DNA from: Microcoleus sp. CAWBG506
Lineage (GTDB): Bacteria > Cyanobacteriota > Cyanobacteriia > Cyanobacteriales > Microcoleaceae
NCBI GenBank assembly: GCA_020883125.1
Contig: JAHREW010000006.1
Location: 1-64,000, forward strand
DNA length: 64,000 nt
Direction: 5' to 3'
Shown one piece after another: positions 8,575 through 17,031 of the stretch. The stretch's first letter is position 1. Each line of letters begins with the position of its first letter. The position numbers and the translations under genes were made by a program. The notes below the pieces were generated by a model. The model did not search any database and was not told where the DNA came from. It saw only the letters and a list, made by a program, of their open reading frames with translations.

Positions 8575-10950
8575 TTGATTCGAGAGGTTGATGCTGCTGA
8601 GAAAATTACTCGGTTTGAATATGATGCTGGGAATCAATTGGTGGCTCAAGTTGATGCTAATAATAACCGGACTGAGTACAAGTATGATGAGTTGGGAAGG
8701 CGGACGGATGTTACTAAAGGGGCAAAATCTACTATTGCTAGTACGAGCAAAACTGAGTACGATAAAGTTGGAAATGTTACTGCTGAAATTGATGGGAATA
8801 CTAACAAGACTCAATACGTTTACGATGCTAGAAATCGGCAGACCAGCGTCATTGATGCTTTGAATCCATCGGGAACTACAACCACTGAATACGATGATGT
8901 CGGCAACGTCACATCTATCAAAGACCCGGTAAACAATACGACTCAATTTGTTTACGATGCCAGAAATTGGTTAAAATCAGAAACCAACCAACTCAATAAA
9001 ACTCGTTCCTTTGAATACGATAAAGTTGGCAATCGCACTCAAATTACTGACAGAAATAATCGCACCCGTTCCTTTACATACGATGCCCTAAATCGAGAGA
9101 CGGCAGAAAATTGGCTGAATGCTACTAACACTCCGATTCGCACCATTACCTCTACTTACGATGCAGCAAGTCAGTTAACTTCTGTTAAAGACCCTGATTC
9201 CACTTATCAGTTTAGTTACGATCCGAAAGGGCGGCAAATTGGAGTTGACAATACGGGGACTCCTGGTGTACCGAATGTTCTGTTAAACTACACCTACGAT
9301 GACGAAGATAATCTGTTGTCTGTCAAGGATACAATTAATGGCGCAGCTAAGGGGAATACTGCTTATAGTTATGACACCCTAAACCGGGTAAGTCGGATTA
9401 CTCAAAGCGGTAACGGTGTGGCATCGAAGCGGGTGGATTTTGGTTACGATGATATCGGTCAAATCAAGTCGGTGAATCGTTATTCGGATTTGAGCGGTAG
9501 TCAGTTGGTGAGGGGAACTACTTACACTTACGATGCTAAGAATCGTTTGGATATTCTGAGTCACGGAAGTGGGGTTTCTTATGACTTCGATTACGACAAT
9601 GGGAATCGGATTACGAAGATTACGGATGTTGATGGGGTAACTAATTACACTTATGACAAGAACAATCAGTTGACTGTTGCTAACCATTCTAATAGTAATA
9701 AGCCGGATGAAGGTTTTAGTTACGATGCGAATGGGAATCGTAATAGTTCGGGATATCAGACGGGAACTAATAATCGGTTGAATTCGGATGGTAAGTATAA
9801 TTATGCTTACGATGATGAGGGGAATCTGATTCGTCGGACTGAGATTTCGAGTAATAAGGTGACGGAGTATGAGTGGGATTATCGGAATCGTTTGGCGGGG
9901 GTTGTTGATAAGAATGTGGCGGGGAATGTTACTCAGGAAGTAGGGTTTAAGTATGATTCTCAGAACCGTCGGATTAGTAAGAAGGTGGGGAATGCTGAGA
10001 CTCGGTTTGTTTATGACAGGGATAATGTGCTGTTTGATTTTACCGCTTCGGGGTCAAATCAACCTGTGTTGGATCAACGGTATTTTTATGGGACTGGGGT
10101 TGACCAGATTTTGGCGCAGGAGAGTGCAAATGGAAGTGTTTTGTGGGCTTTGAGTGACCAGTTGGGGACGGTGAAGGATTGGGTGAATAATGGCGGGAGT
10201 GTGGCGAATCATGTTGTTTATGGTTCGTTTGGTCAGGTTGTGTCTCAAAGTAATCCTGCGTTTGGGAGTCGGTATGGGTTTACGGGGCGGGAGTTTGATG
10301 CTGAGACTGGGTTGAGTTATTATCGGAGTCGGTATTATAGTCCGGGGATAGGAAGGTTTATCGGGGAGGATGCGATCGGGTTTGGTGCAGGGGATGCTAA
10401 TCTTTATCGGTATGTGGGGAATCGACCTGTTGATAATGTCGATCCTTTTGGTCTCGTGGTCAAGGGCCTGTTCGATCGCAGATCGGGCATCCTAACCTTA
10501 AAGGATCTAGACACAGGGGAAACTGTTACTGTTCAGGCGTATTCTGGAACAGGGGATGCTATCAATCGCCCTAATAGGGAGAACGACAAAAATAAAGGAC
10601 CAATTCCTGCGGGCAGATACGACATTCTTGCTGGTCCCGACAAAGAGTTTTATCGCCTGGATGCAATCGATAGCTGGCGTCGTAATGATAGACACGAACC
10701 AACTGGTCGCGAAGAATTTAGACTCCATATACCGGGTGCCTCAATAGGTTGTATTGCTGTAGGAAGTCCAGAAAATAGACTGCTACCAAAAGATCAAAGG
10801 AATTTTGAAGAGTGGAAAAGAGTGGCTAATTTGCTGGAAAAAACTCGCACTGTGATACTTGTTGATAATTTAAGAAAACGCTCAGCGCTAGGTGTGCTTT
10901 CTAATTTTATACCGGGAATAAAATATTATGGTGAAATAGAAGTTAGATGA
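8575..10950 (+). CDS. Displaced RHS module with Tlde1-like (DUF2778) peptidoglycan toxin tip
   Basis: The frame is open from 8470 and RHS homology (to 1973 onward in the main gene) begins at 8494, inside the stop of the previous gene; TTG 8575 is the first listed start, so expression is uncertain. YD repeats run to about 10240, then the core end (GFTGREFD, SRYYSPGIGRFIGED, VDPFGL). The tip (10450-10950) has GPIPAGRYDI, then a His in RLHIPG and Ser-x-Gly-Cys eight residues later (SIGCIAVG). This is the H...SxGC arrangement of L,D-transpeptidase-like Tlde1/DUF2778 effectors, which cut or exchange D-amino acids on peptidoglycan tetrapeptides in the periplasm. Family assignment is by motif; activity is inferred. 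Confidence 0.75.
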   Translation: MIREVDAAEKITRFEYDAGNQLVAQVDANNNRTEYKYDELGRRTDVTKGAKSTIASTSKTEYDKVGNVTAEIDGNTNKTQYVYDARNRQTSVIDALNPSGTTTTEYDDVGNVTSIKDPVNNTTQFVYDARNWLKSETNQLNKTRSFEYDKVGNRTQITDRNNRTRSFTYDALNRETAENWLNATNTPIRTITSTYDAASQLTSVKDPDSTYQFSYDPKGRQIGVDNTGTPGVPNVLLNYTYDDEDNLLSVKDTINGAAKGNTAYSYDTLNRVSRITQSGNGVASKRVDFGYDDIGQIKSVNRYSDLSGSQLVRGTTYTYDAKNRLDILSHGSGVSYDFDYDNGNRITKITDVDGVTNYTYDKNNQLTVANHSNSNKPDEGFSYDANGNRNSSGYQTGTNNRLNSDGKYNYAYDDEGNLIRRTEISSNKVTEYEWDYRNRLAGVVDKNVAGNVTQEVGFKYDSQNRRISKKVGNAETRFVYDRDNVLFDFTASGSNQPVLDQRYFYGTGVDQILAQESANGSVLWALSDQLGTVKDWVNNGGSVANHVVYGSFGQVVSQSNPAFGSRYGFTGREFDAETGLSYYRSRYYSPGIGRFIGEDAIGFGAGDANLYRYVGNRPVDNVDPFGLVVKGLFDRRSGILTLKDLDTGETVTVQAYSGTGDAINRPNRENDKNKGPIPAGRYDILAGPDKEFYRLDAIDSWRRNDRHEPTGREEFRLHIPGASIGCIAVGSPENRLLPKDQRNFEEWKRVANLLEKTRTVILVDNLRKRSALGVLSNFIPGIKYYGEIEVR

Positions 10951-11194
10951 ACATAGTTTATGCTTGGGCACATGGCTTGGCTATGGATTGATAGAATATA
11001 GCCTTTTGAGCGAAAGATAAGATGCGAAATGGACATCAAACAGCTTGGTATTACTGGGTTTCGGTATACTCATATCACGCCTGAAAGGCTATATATTTAA
11101 GTAAAAATTTGTGGGCAATATTTCCTAAAATATAGATATTGCTTACCTTAAATGACTGAGCTTGCTAGTTGAAATCTTAAATTGCAATCTACCT

Positions 11195-12355
11195 ATGAAA
11201 CCTATTTTATCCACCATTGTTATCGCCAGTATAAGTTTTCTTCTCGTGACGCAATGGACGGGGTGTCGAGAGCCTTTACATCCCGTTTCTAACCAAAATA
11301 CAACTTCAAATCCTACCATTAATACAATTCGTGAAGCTGTTGTACTAACAGGACATCAAAGCCTTATTGAAAGCGCTCGTTTCAGCAAAAAAGGTGAGCG
11401 AATTGTCACTGCTTCCGGCGATAATACTGCTCGTGTCTGGAACAATTCAGGTCAGCAGTTAGCTGTACTTGAAGGGCATCAGAGTATGGTATTTAGCGCT
11501 AGTTTTAGCCCAGACGGTCAACAAATTGCCACTGCCTCTTGGGACAAAACAGCCCGCTTATGGAATTTGTCGGGCAAGCAATTAACTGTGCTGAAAGGGC
11601 ATCTCGACAGAGTTTACACAGCTAACTTCAGCTCAAATGGTAAGCTTCTTGTTACTGGTTCTTTGGATAAAACAGCTCGCTTATGGGATTTATCGGGCAA
11701 GCAACTAGCTGTGCTTAATGGGCATCAGGATGAACTCAACAGCGCTAACTTTAGTCCAAACGATCGGTTCATTGTGACTGCTTCCATTGACAAAACTGCC
11801 CGTGTTTGGGACTTATCAGGTAAACAGTTAGCCACACTTCAAGGACATCATGATTTTGTCAACAGTGCCAGCTTCAGCCCAAATAGTCAGCTCATTGTGA
11901 CTGCTTCCCAAGATAAAACTGCTCGCATATGGAATTTATCAGGTAAACAGTTAGCCACACTTCAAGGGCATCAAGACCATGTTTATAGCGCCAGTTTTAG
12001 CCCAGATGGTCAACGAATCGTGACTACATCAGGCGATAAAACAGCACGTTTTTGGGACTTGTCAGGCAAGCAGCTAGCTATATTTTCAGGACACGAGAAA
12101 TATCTTTCTGGTGCTAGTTTTAGCTCAGATGGTAAGCGAGTTGTTACCGCATCCGCTGATGGTACTGCGCGAGTGTGGGATTTGTCAGGTAAGCCATTAG
12201 TTATACTTCAAATATCAGGTCGGCCATCAGCAGGCATAATTCAAGAAAGTCAGCAAGTCTACGTCAGCAGCGCAAGTTTCAGCCCCGATGGTCGGCAAAT
12301 TATCACATCTTCTTATGACGGAATAGCTCGTTTGTGGAACTGGTCAGGTAAATAG
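11195..12355 (+). CDS. WD40-repeat lipoprotein, candidate immunity to the Tlde1-like toxin
   Basis: 386 aa from the ATG at 11195; a TTG at 11162 in the same frame is less likely because the ATG directly precedes a signal sequence (hydrophobic ILSTIVIASISFLLV, then WTGC at about residue 23-26, a fair lipobox). Eight WD40 repeats follow, each with GH near the start, SASFSPDG-like centre and DKTARxWxLSGKQL ending; repeat 8 carries an insertion. It should sit in the periplasm, the compartment where a Tlde1-like toxin acts, and it is the first gene after that toxin, 244 bases on. WD40 lipoproteins are abundant in cyanobacteria, so the immunity role is only a hypothesis. Confidence 0.8.
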   Translation: MKPILSTIVIASISFLLVTQWTGCREPLHPVSNQNTTSNPTINTIREAVVLTGHQSLIESARFSKKGERIVTASGDNTARVWNNSGQQLAVLEGHQSMVFSASFSPDGQQIATASWDKTARLWNLSGKQLTVLKGHLDRVYTANFSSNGKLLVTGSLDKTARLWDLSGKQLAVLNGHQDELNSANFSPNDRFIVTASIDKTARVWDLSGKQLATLQGHHDFVNSASFSPNSQLIVTASQDKTARIWNLSGKQLATLQGHQDHVYSASFSPDGQRIVTTSGDKTARFWDLSGKQLAIFSGHEKYLSGASFSSDGKRVVTASADGTARVWDLSGKPLVILQISGRPSAGIIQESQQVYVSSASFSPDGRQIITSSYDGIARLWNWSGK

Positions 12356-12406
12356 ATAGCTGATTTTGATTGAATCACAAATTTTGATTGCACAGTAGGT
12401 GGTGCA

Positions 12407-12820
12407 ATGTGGTCTACATATGGACAGCTAAAGGATAATGATTTAGAGAGAGGTCGAGGTACTCTGCGACCTTCATCTTCCAGTGAGCCTCATGTGCCAA
12501 CCATAGATTTGAAAGTGGATTATTGGAACAAAACGCATAATACGCCTGGTCATGAAGCTGTTAAAGAGGTCAAGTTTCGCTACAGGGATGATGATAACAA
12601 CAGTAATCTACAGCCGTGTCAACGCCCAGCTCTGAGACCAGCTCAGGAACCAAAATTTGCCCCAGAGAATTTCCCTAATCTAATTAGACCCGCTCGTCCA
12701 GCTCCAGCTCCAGCCCCAGCTCCATCTCCATCTCCGTTCCAATTTCCTATTATTCCTCCACTGCGCTTACCAAATTTTCGGTGGCCTAGTTTTCCCAATC
12801 CTTGGGGAGAGACTCACTAG
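12407..12820 (+). CDS. Proline-rich hypothetical protein, possible toxin-tip remnant
   Basis: 137 aa, not recognised. The first 65 residues are hydrophilic; the rest is rich in Pro and Ala (PAPAPAPAPSPSP) ending PSFPNPWGETH. No signal peptide or membrane segment. Such Pro-rich stretches resemble the linker after the RHS core in the 6.2-7.1 kb module. It is followed after 43 bases by a likely immunity gene, so it may be a leftover toxin tip that has lost its RHS core. It could equally be a non-functional frame. Confidence 0.45.
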   Translation: MWSTYGQLKDNDLERGRGTLRPSSSSEPHVPTIDLKVDYWNKTHNTPGHEAVKEVKFRYRDDDNNSNLQPCQRPALRPAQEPKFAPENFPNLIRPARPAPAPAPAPSPSPFQFPIIPPLRLPNFRWPSFPNPWGETH

Positions 12821-12863
12821 AAAAGACTCTTTTGTTGTCAGATTATATTAGGAGAATACTCAT

Positions 12864-13508
12864 ATGCACACCCTCACTGAAGATGAATTTCATTTAGAGG
12901 CAGAGCCTTTTCTTCGGAAAATCTTTGTTCACGACAATCCCTTTAACGAACCTTTCTCATCACAGGTGATAGGACGCACAATTATCTATCCTTGTGAAGA
13001 TGAAAATGACCTTCTAATAATTCAAGCACTCATTAACGCAGCACTAAATTTAGGTGATACTGGCTGCTATATCTCACTACTACCTACAGGATACCCAAGT
13101 GATAATCTCTGTCATTGTTATATCCCGTTATCAGAGTTTCTTGAGGGCTACGCTGGAACAGAAGAAGATCAGCTAATTGGACCGAGATTGGGTATAAATC
13201 CTTATACTTCAGATAGTGCTATCTATTCATCCCAAGGTAAGTGGGGGCTGATGAGATCGCATGAAGGGCACGGATTGCTGGGTGGATCGCTAGAGTTTAT
13301 CGAAGAGATTCGAGGATCTGTCCCGGATTTAGACAAGCAGGTGTATGGTTTTTTTGAGCGTTTGCGATTGCTCTTGTGGGATTGTGGTGTGAATCCCCCG
13401 GATATCACTCGAAATAAATGGTTGCCAATGTTGTTAACCCATGTATATGGGGCTGAAGTCGCTGAAAAGTTGTTGGAGGAGGAGACTAGACTATTAGAGA
13501 GAATGTGA
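12864..13508 (+). CDS. Orphan immunity-like protein
   Basis: 214 aa with a clear ribosome site (AGGAG before CATATG). Soluble, acidic, no signal peptide. Contains KWGLMRSHEGHGLLGG near the middle and a Leu/Glu-rich C-terminus. I cannot name the family with certainty. Its place resembles the other immunity genes here: a putative toxin fragment lies before it and a decayed RHS core sequence begins right after its stop codon. Immunity function is inferred from this architecture. Confidence 0.6.
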   Translation: MHTLTEDEFHLEAEPFLRKIFVHDNPFNEPFSSQVIGRTIIYPCEDENDLLIIQALINAALNLGDTGCYISLLPTGYPSDNLCHCYIPLSEFLEGYAGTEEDQLIGPRLGINPYTSDSAIYSSQGKWGLMRSHEGHGLLGGSLEFIEEIRGSVPDLDKQVYGFFERLRLLLWDCGVNPPDITRNKWLPMLLTHVYGAEVAEKLLEEETRLLERM

Positions 13509-13509
13509 C

Positions 13510-13628
13510 GGCTGAGAATTACTGATGTAGATGGGGGTAGCTAATTACACCTACGACAATAATAATCAGTTGACTGCTGCTAACAATTCCAATACTAACA
13601 AGCCGAATGAAGCTTTCAGTTACGATCG
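13510..13628 (+). pseudogene. RHS core relic
   Basis: About 120 bases similar to 9607-9725 of the third RHS segment (ATTACTGATGTAGATGGGG, AATTACACCTACGACAATAA, CAGTTGACTGCTGCTAAC, AAGCCGAATGAAGCTTTCAG). It contains frame breaks and stops and ends abruptly after a TTACGAT codon pair at about 13627. It marks the 3' limit of the RHS locus. Confidence 0.8.
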
Positions 13629-13760
13629 CCCTTGAGCGAGATATCATTAAGCCCGATCGCACAATTCATTCCTCCCAACCTCTGCTAACATCAGATTTAA
13701 CCCAAAAACATCAAAGCTGTTTACCGAAAGTGCGATCGCCCGACGGCTTAGAAACCCCCA

Positions 13761-14537
13761 ATGACCTCCCCAATCTCCATAATTACCACCACCTACAACC
13801 GATCGCAATACCTCAGCGCCGCCATAGAAAGCGTTCTCGCCCAAACCTACCCCAACTTTGAACTGATAATTTGGGACGACGGCTCGATCGACTCTAGCCT
13901 CACCATCGCCCGCAAATACGCACAGCAAGACACGCGAATTCAAGTAATCGCCGCCCCCCACCAAGGCCGAGGAATAGCCCTCAAAACCGCTCACACAATC
14001 TGCAAAGGAACATACATCGGCTGGCTAGATAGCGACGACTTGCTCGCACCCACCGCCCTGCAAGAAACCGCAGCCGTATTAGACGCACAGCCAGAAATTG
14101 GCGCAGTCTACACTGACTATTTAATGATTAATGAAAAAACTCAAGTAAAAGGACTGGGACACCGCAGCCAAATACCCTATTCTCCAGACAGGCTGTTAGT
14201 AGACTTTATGACCTTTCACTTTCGGCTGTTTCGCCACCAATTGTACGATAGGATAGGTGGCATCAATTCCGAATACAACCGTGCGGAAGATTACGATTTC
14301 TGTTTGCGACTATCTGAAATTACCCAATTCTATCACCTCAACAAACCCCTTTACTACTACCGCCAACATTCCCAGCATACAGTTCAACAGCAACTAGACC
14401 AAATTCAAGAATCTCAGTCAGCTATTGCACAAGCGCTGGAAAGACGGGGGTTGAGCGAGAGATTTGAATTAGAAGTAGATATCGTTAGTCGATTTTTTCT
14501 GTACAAACGCCAGCATAAAGAAACAGTTGACAGTTGA
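13761..14537 (+). CDS. Family 2 glycosyltransferase
   Basis: 258 aa. GT-A fold: N-terminal ISIITTTYNRSQYL, WDDGSIDSS (UDP-sugar binding loop) and the metal-binding WLDSDDLL near residue 93; acceptor-side motif RAEDYDFCLRLSE near residue 175. No membrane segment, so a cytosolic transferase probably acting on a surface polysaccharide or glycoprotein acceptor. It is a close paralogue of the N-terminal half of the next gene: even the DNA around the AIESVLAQTYPNFEL stretch is almost the same, pointing to a tandem duplication. ATG 13761 overlaps a region of old RHS debris upstream. Confidence 0.88.
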   Translation: MTSPISIITTTYNRSQYLSAAIESVLAQTYPNFELIIWDDGSIDSSLTIARKYAQQDTRIQVIAAPHQGRGIALKTAHTICKGTYIGWLDSDDLLAPTALQETAAVLDAQPEIGAVYTDYLMINEKTQVKGLGHRSQIPYSPDRLLVDFMTFHFRLFRHQLYDRIGGINSEYNRAEDYDFCLRLSEITQFYHLNKPLYYYRQHSQHTVQQQLDQIQESQSAIAQALERRGLSERFELEVDIVSRFFLYKRQHKETVDS

Positions 14538-14898
14538 CAATTGACAGTTGGCAGTTGACAATTTTATTTTTATCTAATTAATAACTTTCCACTGTCCGCT
14601 GTCGGCGGAAAAATTCCTTCCAGCAACGAGATTAAACCCGCAGTCCGCAAATCCGGCAGGGGTTTAAACCCCTGCCTCATAGCGAAAGTCGTCTCAAGAC
14701 GACTGTTAATTATCAGAGAAATTCCGATGTATTTTAGTCCTCTTTTAGAGGACTTTAGCTATGAGACAGGGGTTTGTAACCCCTGTCGGATCACAGGAAC
14801 GATAAACCAACTCTCAAAACGATCGATCAACTCTCAAAACACCAGAAAAAAAATCAACCAACTATCAACTCTCAAATCTCAACTATCAACTATTACAT
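14538..14898 (+). repeat. Intergenic composite of palindromes and short tandem repeats
   Basis: Contains TTGACAGTTGACAATTGACAG-type heptamers (14528-14562), then palindromic modules: GCAGGGGTTTAAACCCCTGC (about 14656-14676), GTCGTCTCAAGACGAC (about 14688-14704), GTCCTCTTTTAGAGGAC (about 14737-14753) and CAGGGGTTTGTAACCCCTG (about 14767-14785). The last 100 bases are CAACTCTCAAAA/CAACTATCAACT repeats up to the next start codon. No gene is seen. The palindrome cluster has the look of a non-coding mobile repeat. Confidence 0.6.
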
Positions 14899-16644
14899 AT
14901 GACTCCGATCTCCATTGTGATGACTGTCTACAACCGAGAACGCTACCTCAAAGCCGCCATAGAAAGCGTTCTCGCTCAAACTTATCCCAACTTTGAACTA
15001 TTAATTTGGGACGACGGTTCCACAGATAACTCTCTCAACATAGCCCGCAGCTACGCCCAACTCGATCCCAGAATCAAAGCCCTCGCCGCCGAACACCGAG
15101 GAGTCAGCTATTCCCTAATGGCGGCGATTAGAGAAACCGCATTTCCCTACTTCGGGTGTGTGGATAGCGACGATTTGCTCGCCCCGAAAGCACTCGCAGA
15201 AACAGTCGCTATTTTAGATGCAAATCCTCAAGTGGGAGTTGTTTACACTAACTATTTAACCATCGACGAAAATGACTGTGTTGGCGGCGAAGGGGAACTA
15301 TGCAAAATCCCCTATTCGCCAGAACAACTGTTAGTAGATCCGATGGTTTTTCACTTCCGCCTCATTCGCCGATCGGTTTACAATAGTTGTGGTGGTGTTG
15401 ACCCAAATTTTGGCAATTCTGCCGATTATGAGTTGTGCTTGCGGCTGAGCGAAGTTACAGAAATTAGGAAACTCAACAAACCGCTTTACTATTATCGCAT
15501 CCACCCCCAAAGTATTTCTCGCCAGCATCGGGCAGAGCAGATATTATTATGCCACAACGCTGTCGAACAGGCGCTCGTTCGTCGCAAACTTGATGATAAA
15601 TTGGAGTTGGGAGTAGAACTTCTCGGTCAATTTCGCTTGCGCCCGAAGCAAGTTAATGATAAAATAGATAGGAGCAAGTTTTCGAGCGCGGATGCTAATT
15701 CACCCAACAGCCAGTCAAGCATTTTTTTAGGCGCTAAGGCTAATTCACCCAGCAGCCAATCGACCGTATCAAGTCCGATTTTTGTAATAGGAGCCGAACG
15801 TTCGGGGACAACTCTCCTGCGTTTAATGCTAACAGCGCATCCAGATATCTGCATTCCCCCTGAAAGTCTGTTCTTTGTTGCCCTAGAGTCAAAATACGGT
15901 GCTGTCAACGACTTGCTGCCTCAAATCGAAGATTTTTTAAACGACCTTAACAACAACAATTTTCACAGGTTTTGGGAGTGGAACGTTGACCGAAAACTTT
16001 TATTAAATAACTTGGAAAGTTACCAGCAATTAAGCTACCCACTGGCAGTGGAAACAGTTTATCAAACTTACCGCCAGCAGTTTAACCCGACAGCTTCTAT
16101 TTGGGGAGATAAGAATCCTTTTCACATTTATCAATTAGGGAAAATTCGGAAATACTTTCCGGGTGTTAAGGTGATTTTAATTGTCCGAGATTTTCGGGCT
16201 TGTTACAGTTCTGTTAAAAAATTAGTGGCAAAAGAGCAGGAAAGGGGAGAAGTGTGGCCGGGAATAAAAACGATAGCGGGACTGACGCACCAGTGGAATC
16301 AGGTTGTTAAAATCATCGAGAAATACCATCAAAAATGGGAGCAATTTTATTTGGTTTCTTACGAAGATTTGGTGAGGGAGCCGTCGGCACAGTTAGCTAA
16401 AATTTGCAAGTGGATTGGGGTAGATTTTCAGGAGTCAATGTTGGAATTTTATCAGAGAAATGCCGAGTCAGGTTTAGTTCCGCCAAGTCAAATGATGTGG
16501 CATCCTAATACTTTAGAGCCGGTTGGGGTCAAGGGAATTAATGCTTGGCAAGATGAGTTGAGTTTCTCGGAGGTGGAGACTATTGAGTTGATGAATTGGA
16601 AAAACTTGGAAAAACTGGGATATAAATGCAGTTCGTTGTTTTAG
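14899..16644 (+). CDS. Glycosyltransferase family 2 fused to a sulfotransferase
   Basis: 581 aa, two catalytic domains. Residues 1-255 are a GT2 domain (VYNRERYL, WDDGSTDNS, VDSDDLL) paralogous to the preceding gene. A 40-residue Ser/Asn/Gln linker with an imperfect internal repeat (DANSPNSQSS / KANSPSSQST) follows. Residues about 290-575 are a PAPS-dependent sulfotransferase: 5'-phosphosulfate loop GAERSGTTLLR at about 297, WGDKNP, VILIVRDFRACYSS (3'-phosphate site) and VSYEDLVREP. The fusion suggests that one polypeptide adds a sugar and sulfates the same glycan, for instance a sulfated exopolysaccharide. Cytosolic; no signal peptide. Substrate unknown. Confidence 0.88.
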   Translation: MTPISIVMTVYNRERYLKAAIESVLAQTYPNFELLIWDDGSTDNSLNIARSYAQLDPRIKALAAEHRGVSYSLMAAIRETAFPYFGCVDSDDLLAPKALAETVAILDANPQVGVVYTNYLTIDENDCVGGEGELCKIPYSPEQLLVDPMVFHFRLIRRSVYNSCGGVDPNFGNSADYELCLRLSEVTEIRKLNKPLYYYRIHPQSISRQHRAEQILLCHNAVEQALVRRKLDDKLELGVELLGQFRLRPKQVNDKIDRSKFSSADANSPNSQSSIFLGAKANSPSSQSTVSSPIFVIGAERSGTTLLRLMLTAHPDICIPPESLFFVALESKYGAVNDLLPQIEDFLNDLNNNNFHRFWEWNVDRKLLLNNLESYQQLSYPLAVETVYQTYRQQFNPTASIWGDKNPFHIYQLGKIRKYFPGVKVILIVRDFRACYSSVKKLVAKEQERGEVWPGIKTIAGLTHQWNQVVKIIEKYHQKWEQFYLVSYEDLVREPSAQLAKICKWIGVDFQESMLEFYQRNAESGLVPPSQMMWHPNTLEPVGVKGINAWQDELSFSEVETIELMNWKNLEKLGYKCSSLF

Positions 16645-16740
16645 CAGGTAAGTTGATGGGCGATCGCTCTCAACGCAGAGCGCTCTGCTATTCGTTTTTT
16701 AATCGCAAAACTTGCCGATTGGTGAATAAGCACAGTGAGG

Positions 16741-17031
16741 TTATGCTTGATGGCGGCATTGCTTCATGTCAACCGCAGCGCTTGCATCATTAACCAAACA
16801 TATCAATAAACCGGAGTGCGATCGCCCGAACCAAACTTGCCGACCCCGCTCCCCAATCGTCGCCTCATTAAGAAATCCACCAGATGAATGCAGTAATGCA
16901 GTCCTACGCTTAGTTCTAGCTTTGGCACGAGTGCGATCGCTCTTGGCAGCTTTCACCACTGATTCTTGCTGTTGGTGAGCCGATTCCCAATCGTCCTCAT
17001 CAAATAGTATCGGAGCCAACAGAGAACGCAT
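16741..17031 (-). pseudogene. Possible transposase fragment
   Basis: 96-codon frame beginning exactly at the edge of the inverted-repeat element at 17031. Only the first ~35 residues (PILFDEDDWESAHQQQESVV, then Lys/Arg-rich) look like a protein, resembling a C-terminal region of an IS1634-type transposase from memory; the remainder looks like random translation. Probably a decayed fragment; low certainty. The interval 16645-16740 shows no other feature. Confidence 0.3.

Noticed and set aside
1-13628. A prophage or tailocin as the source of the toxin region
   Set aside because: No capsid, tail, integrase or lysis genes are present; RHS proteins explain the region.
13647-13994. 115-codon frame on the minus strand
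   Set aside because: Lies opposite the start of a clear glycosyltransferase and shows only the mirror of its codon pattern.
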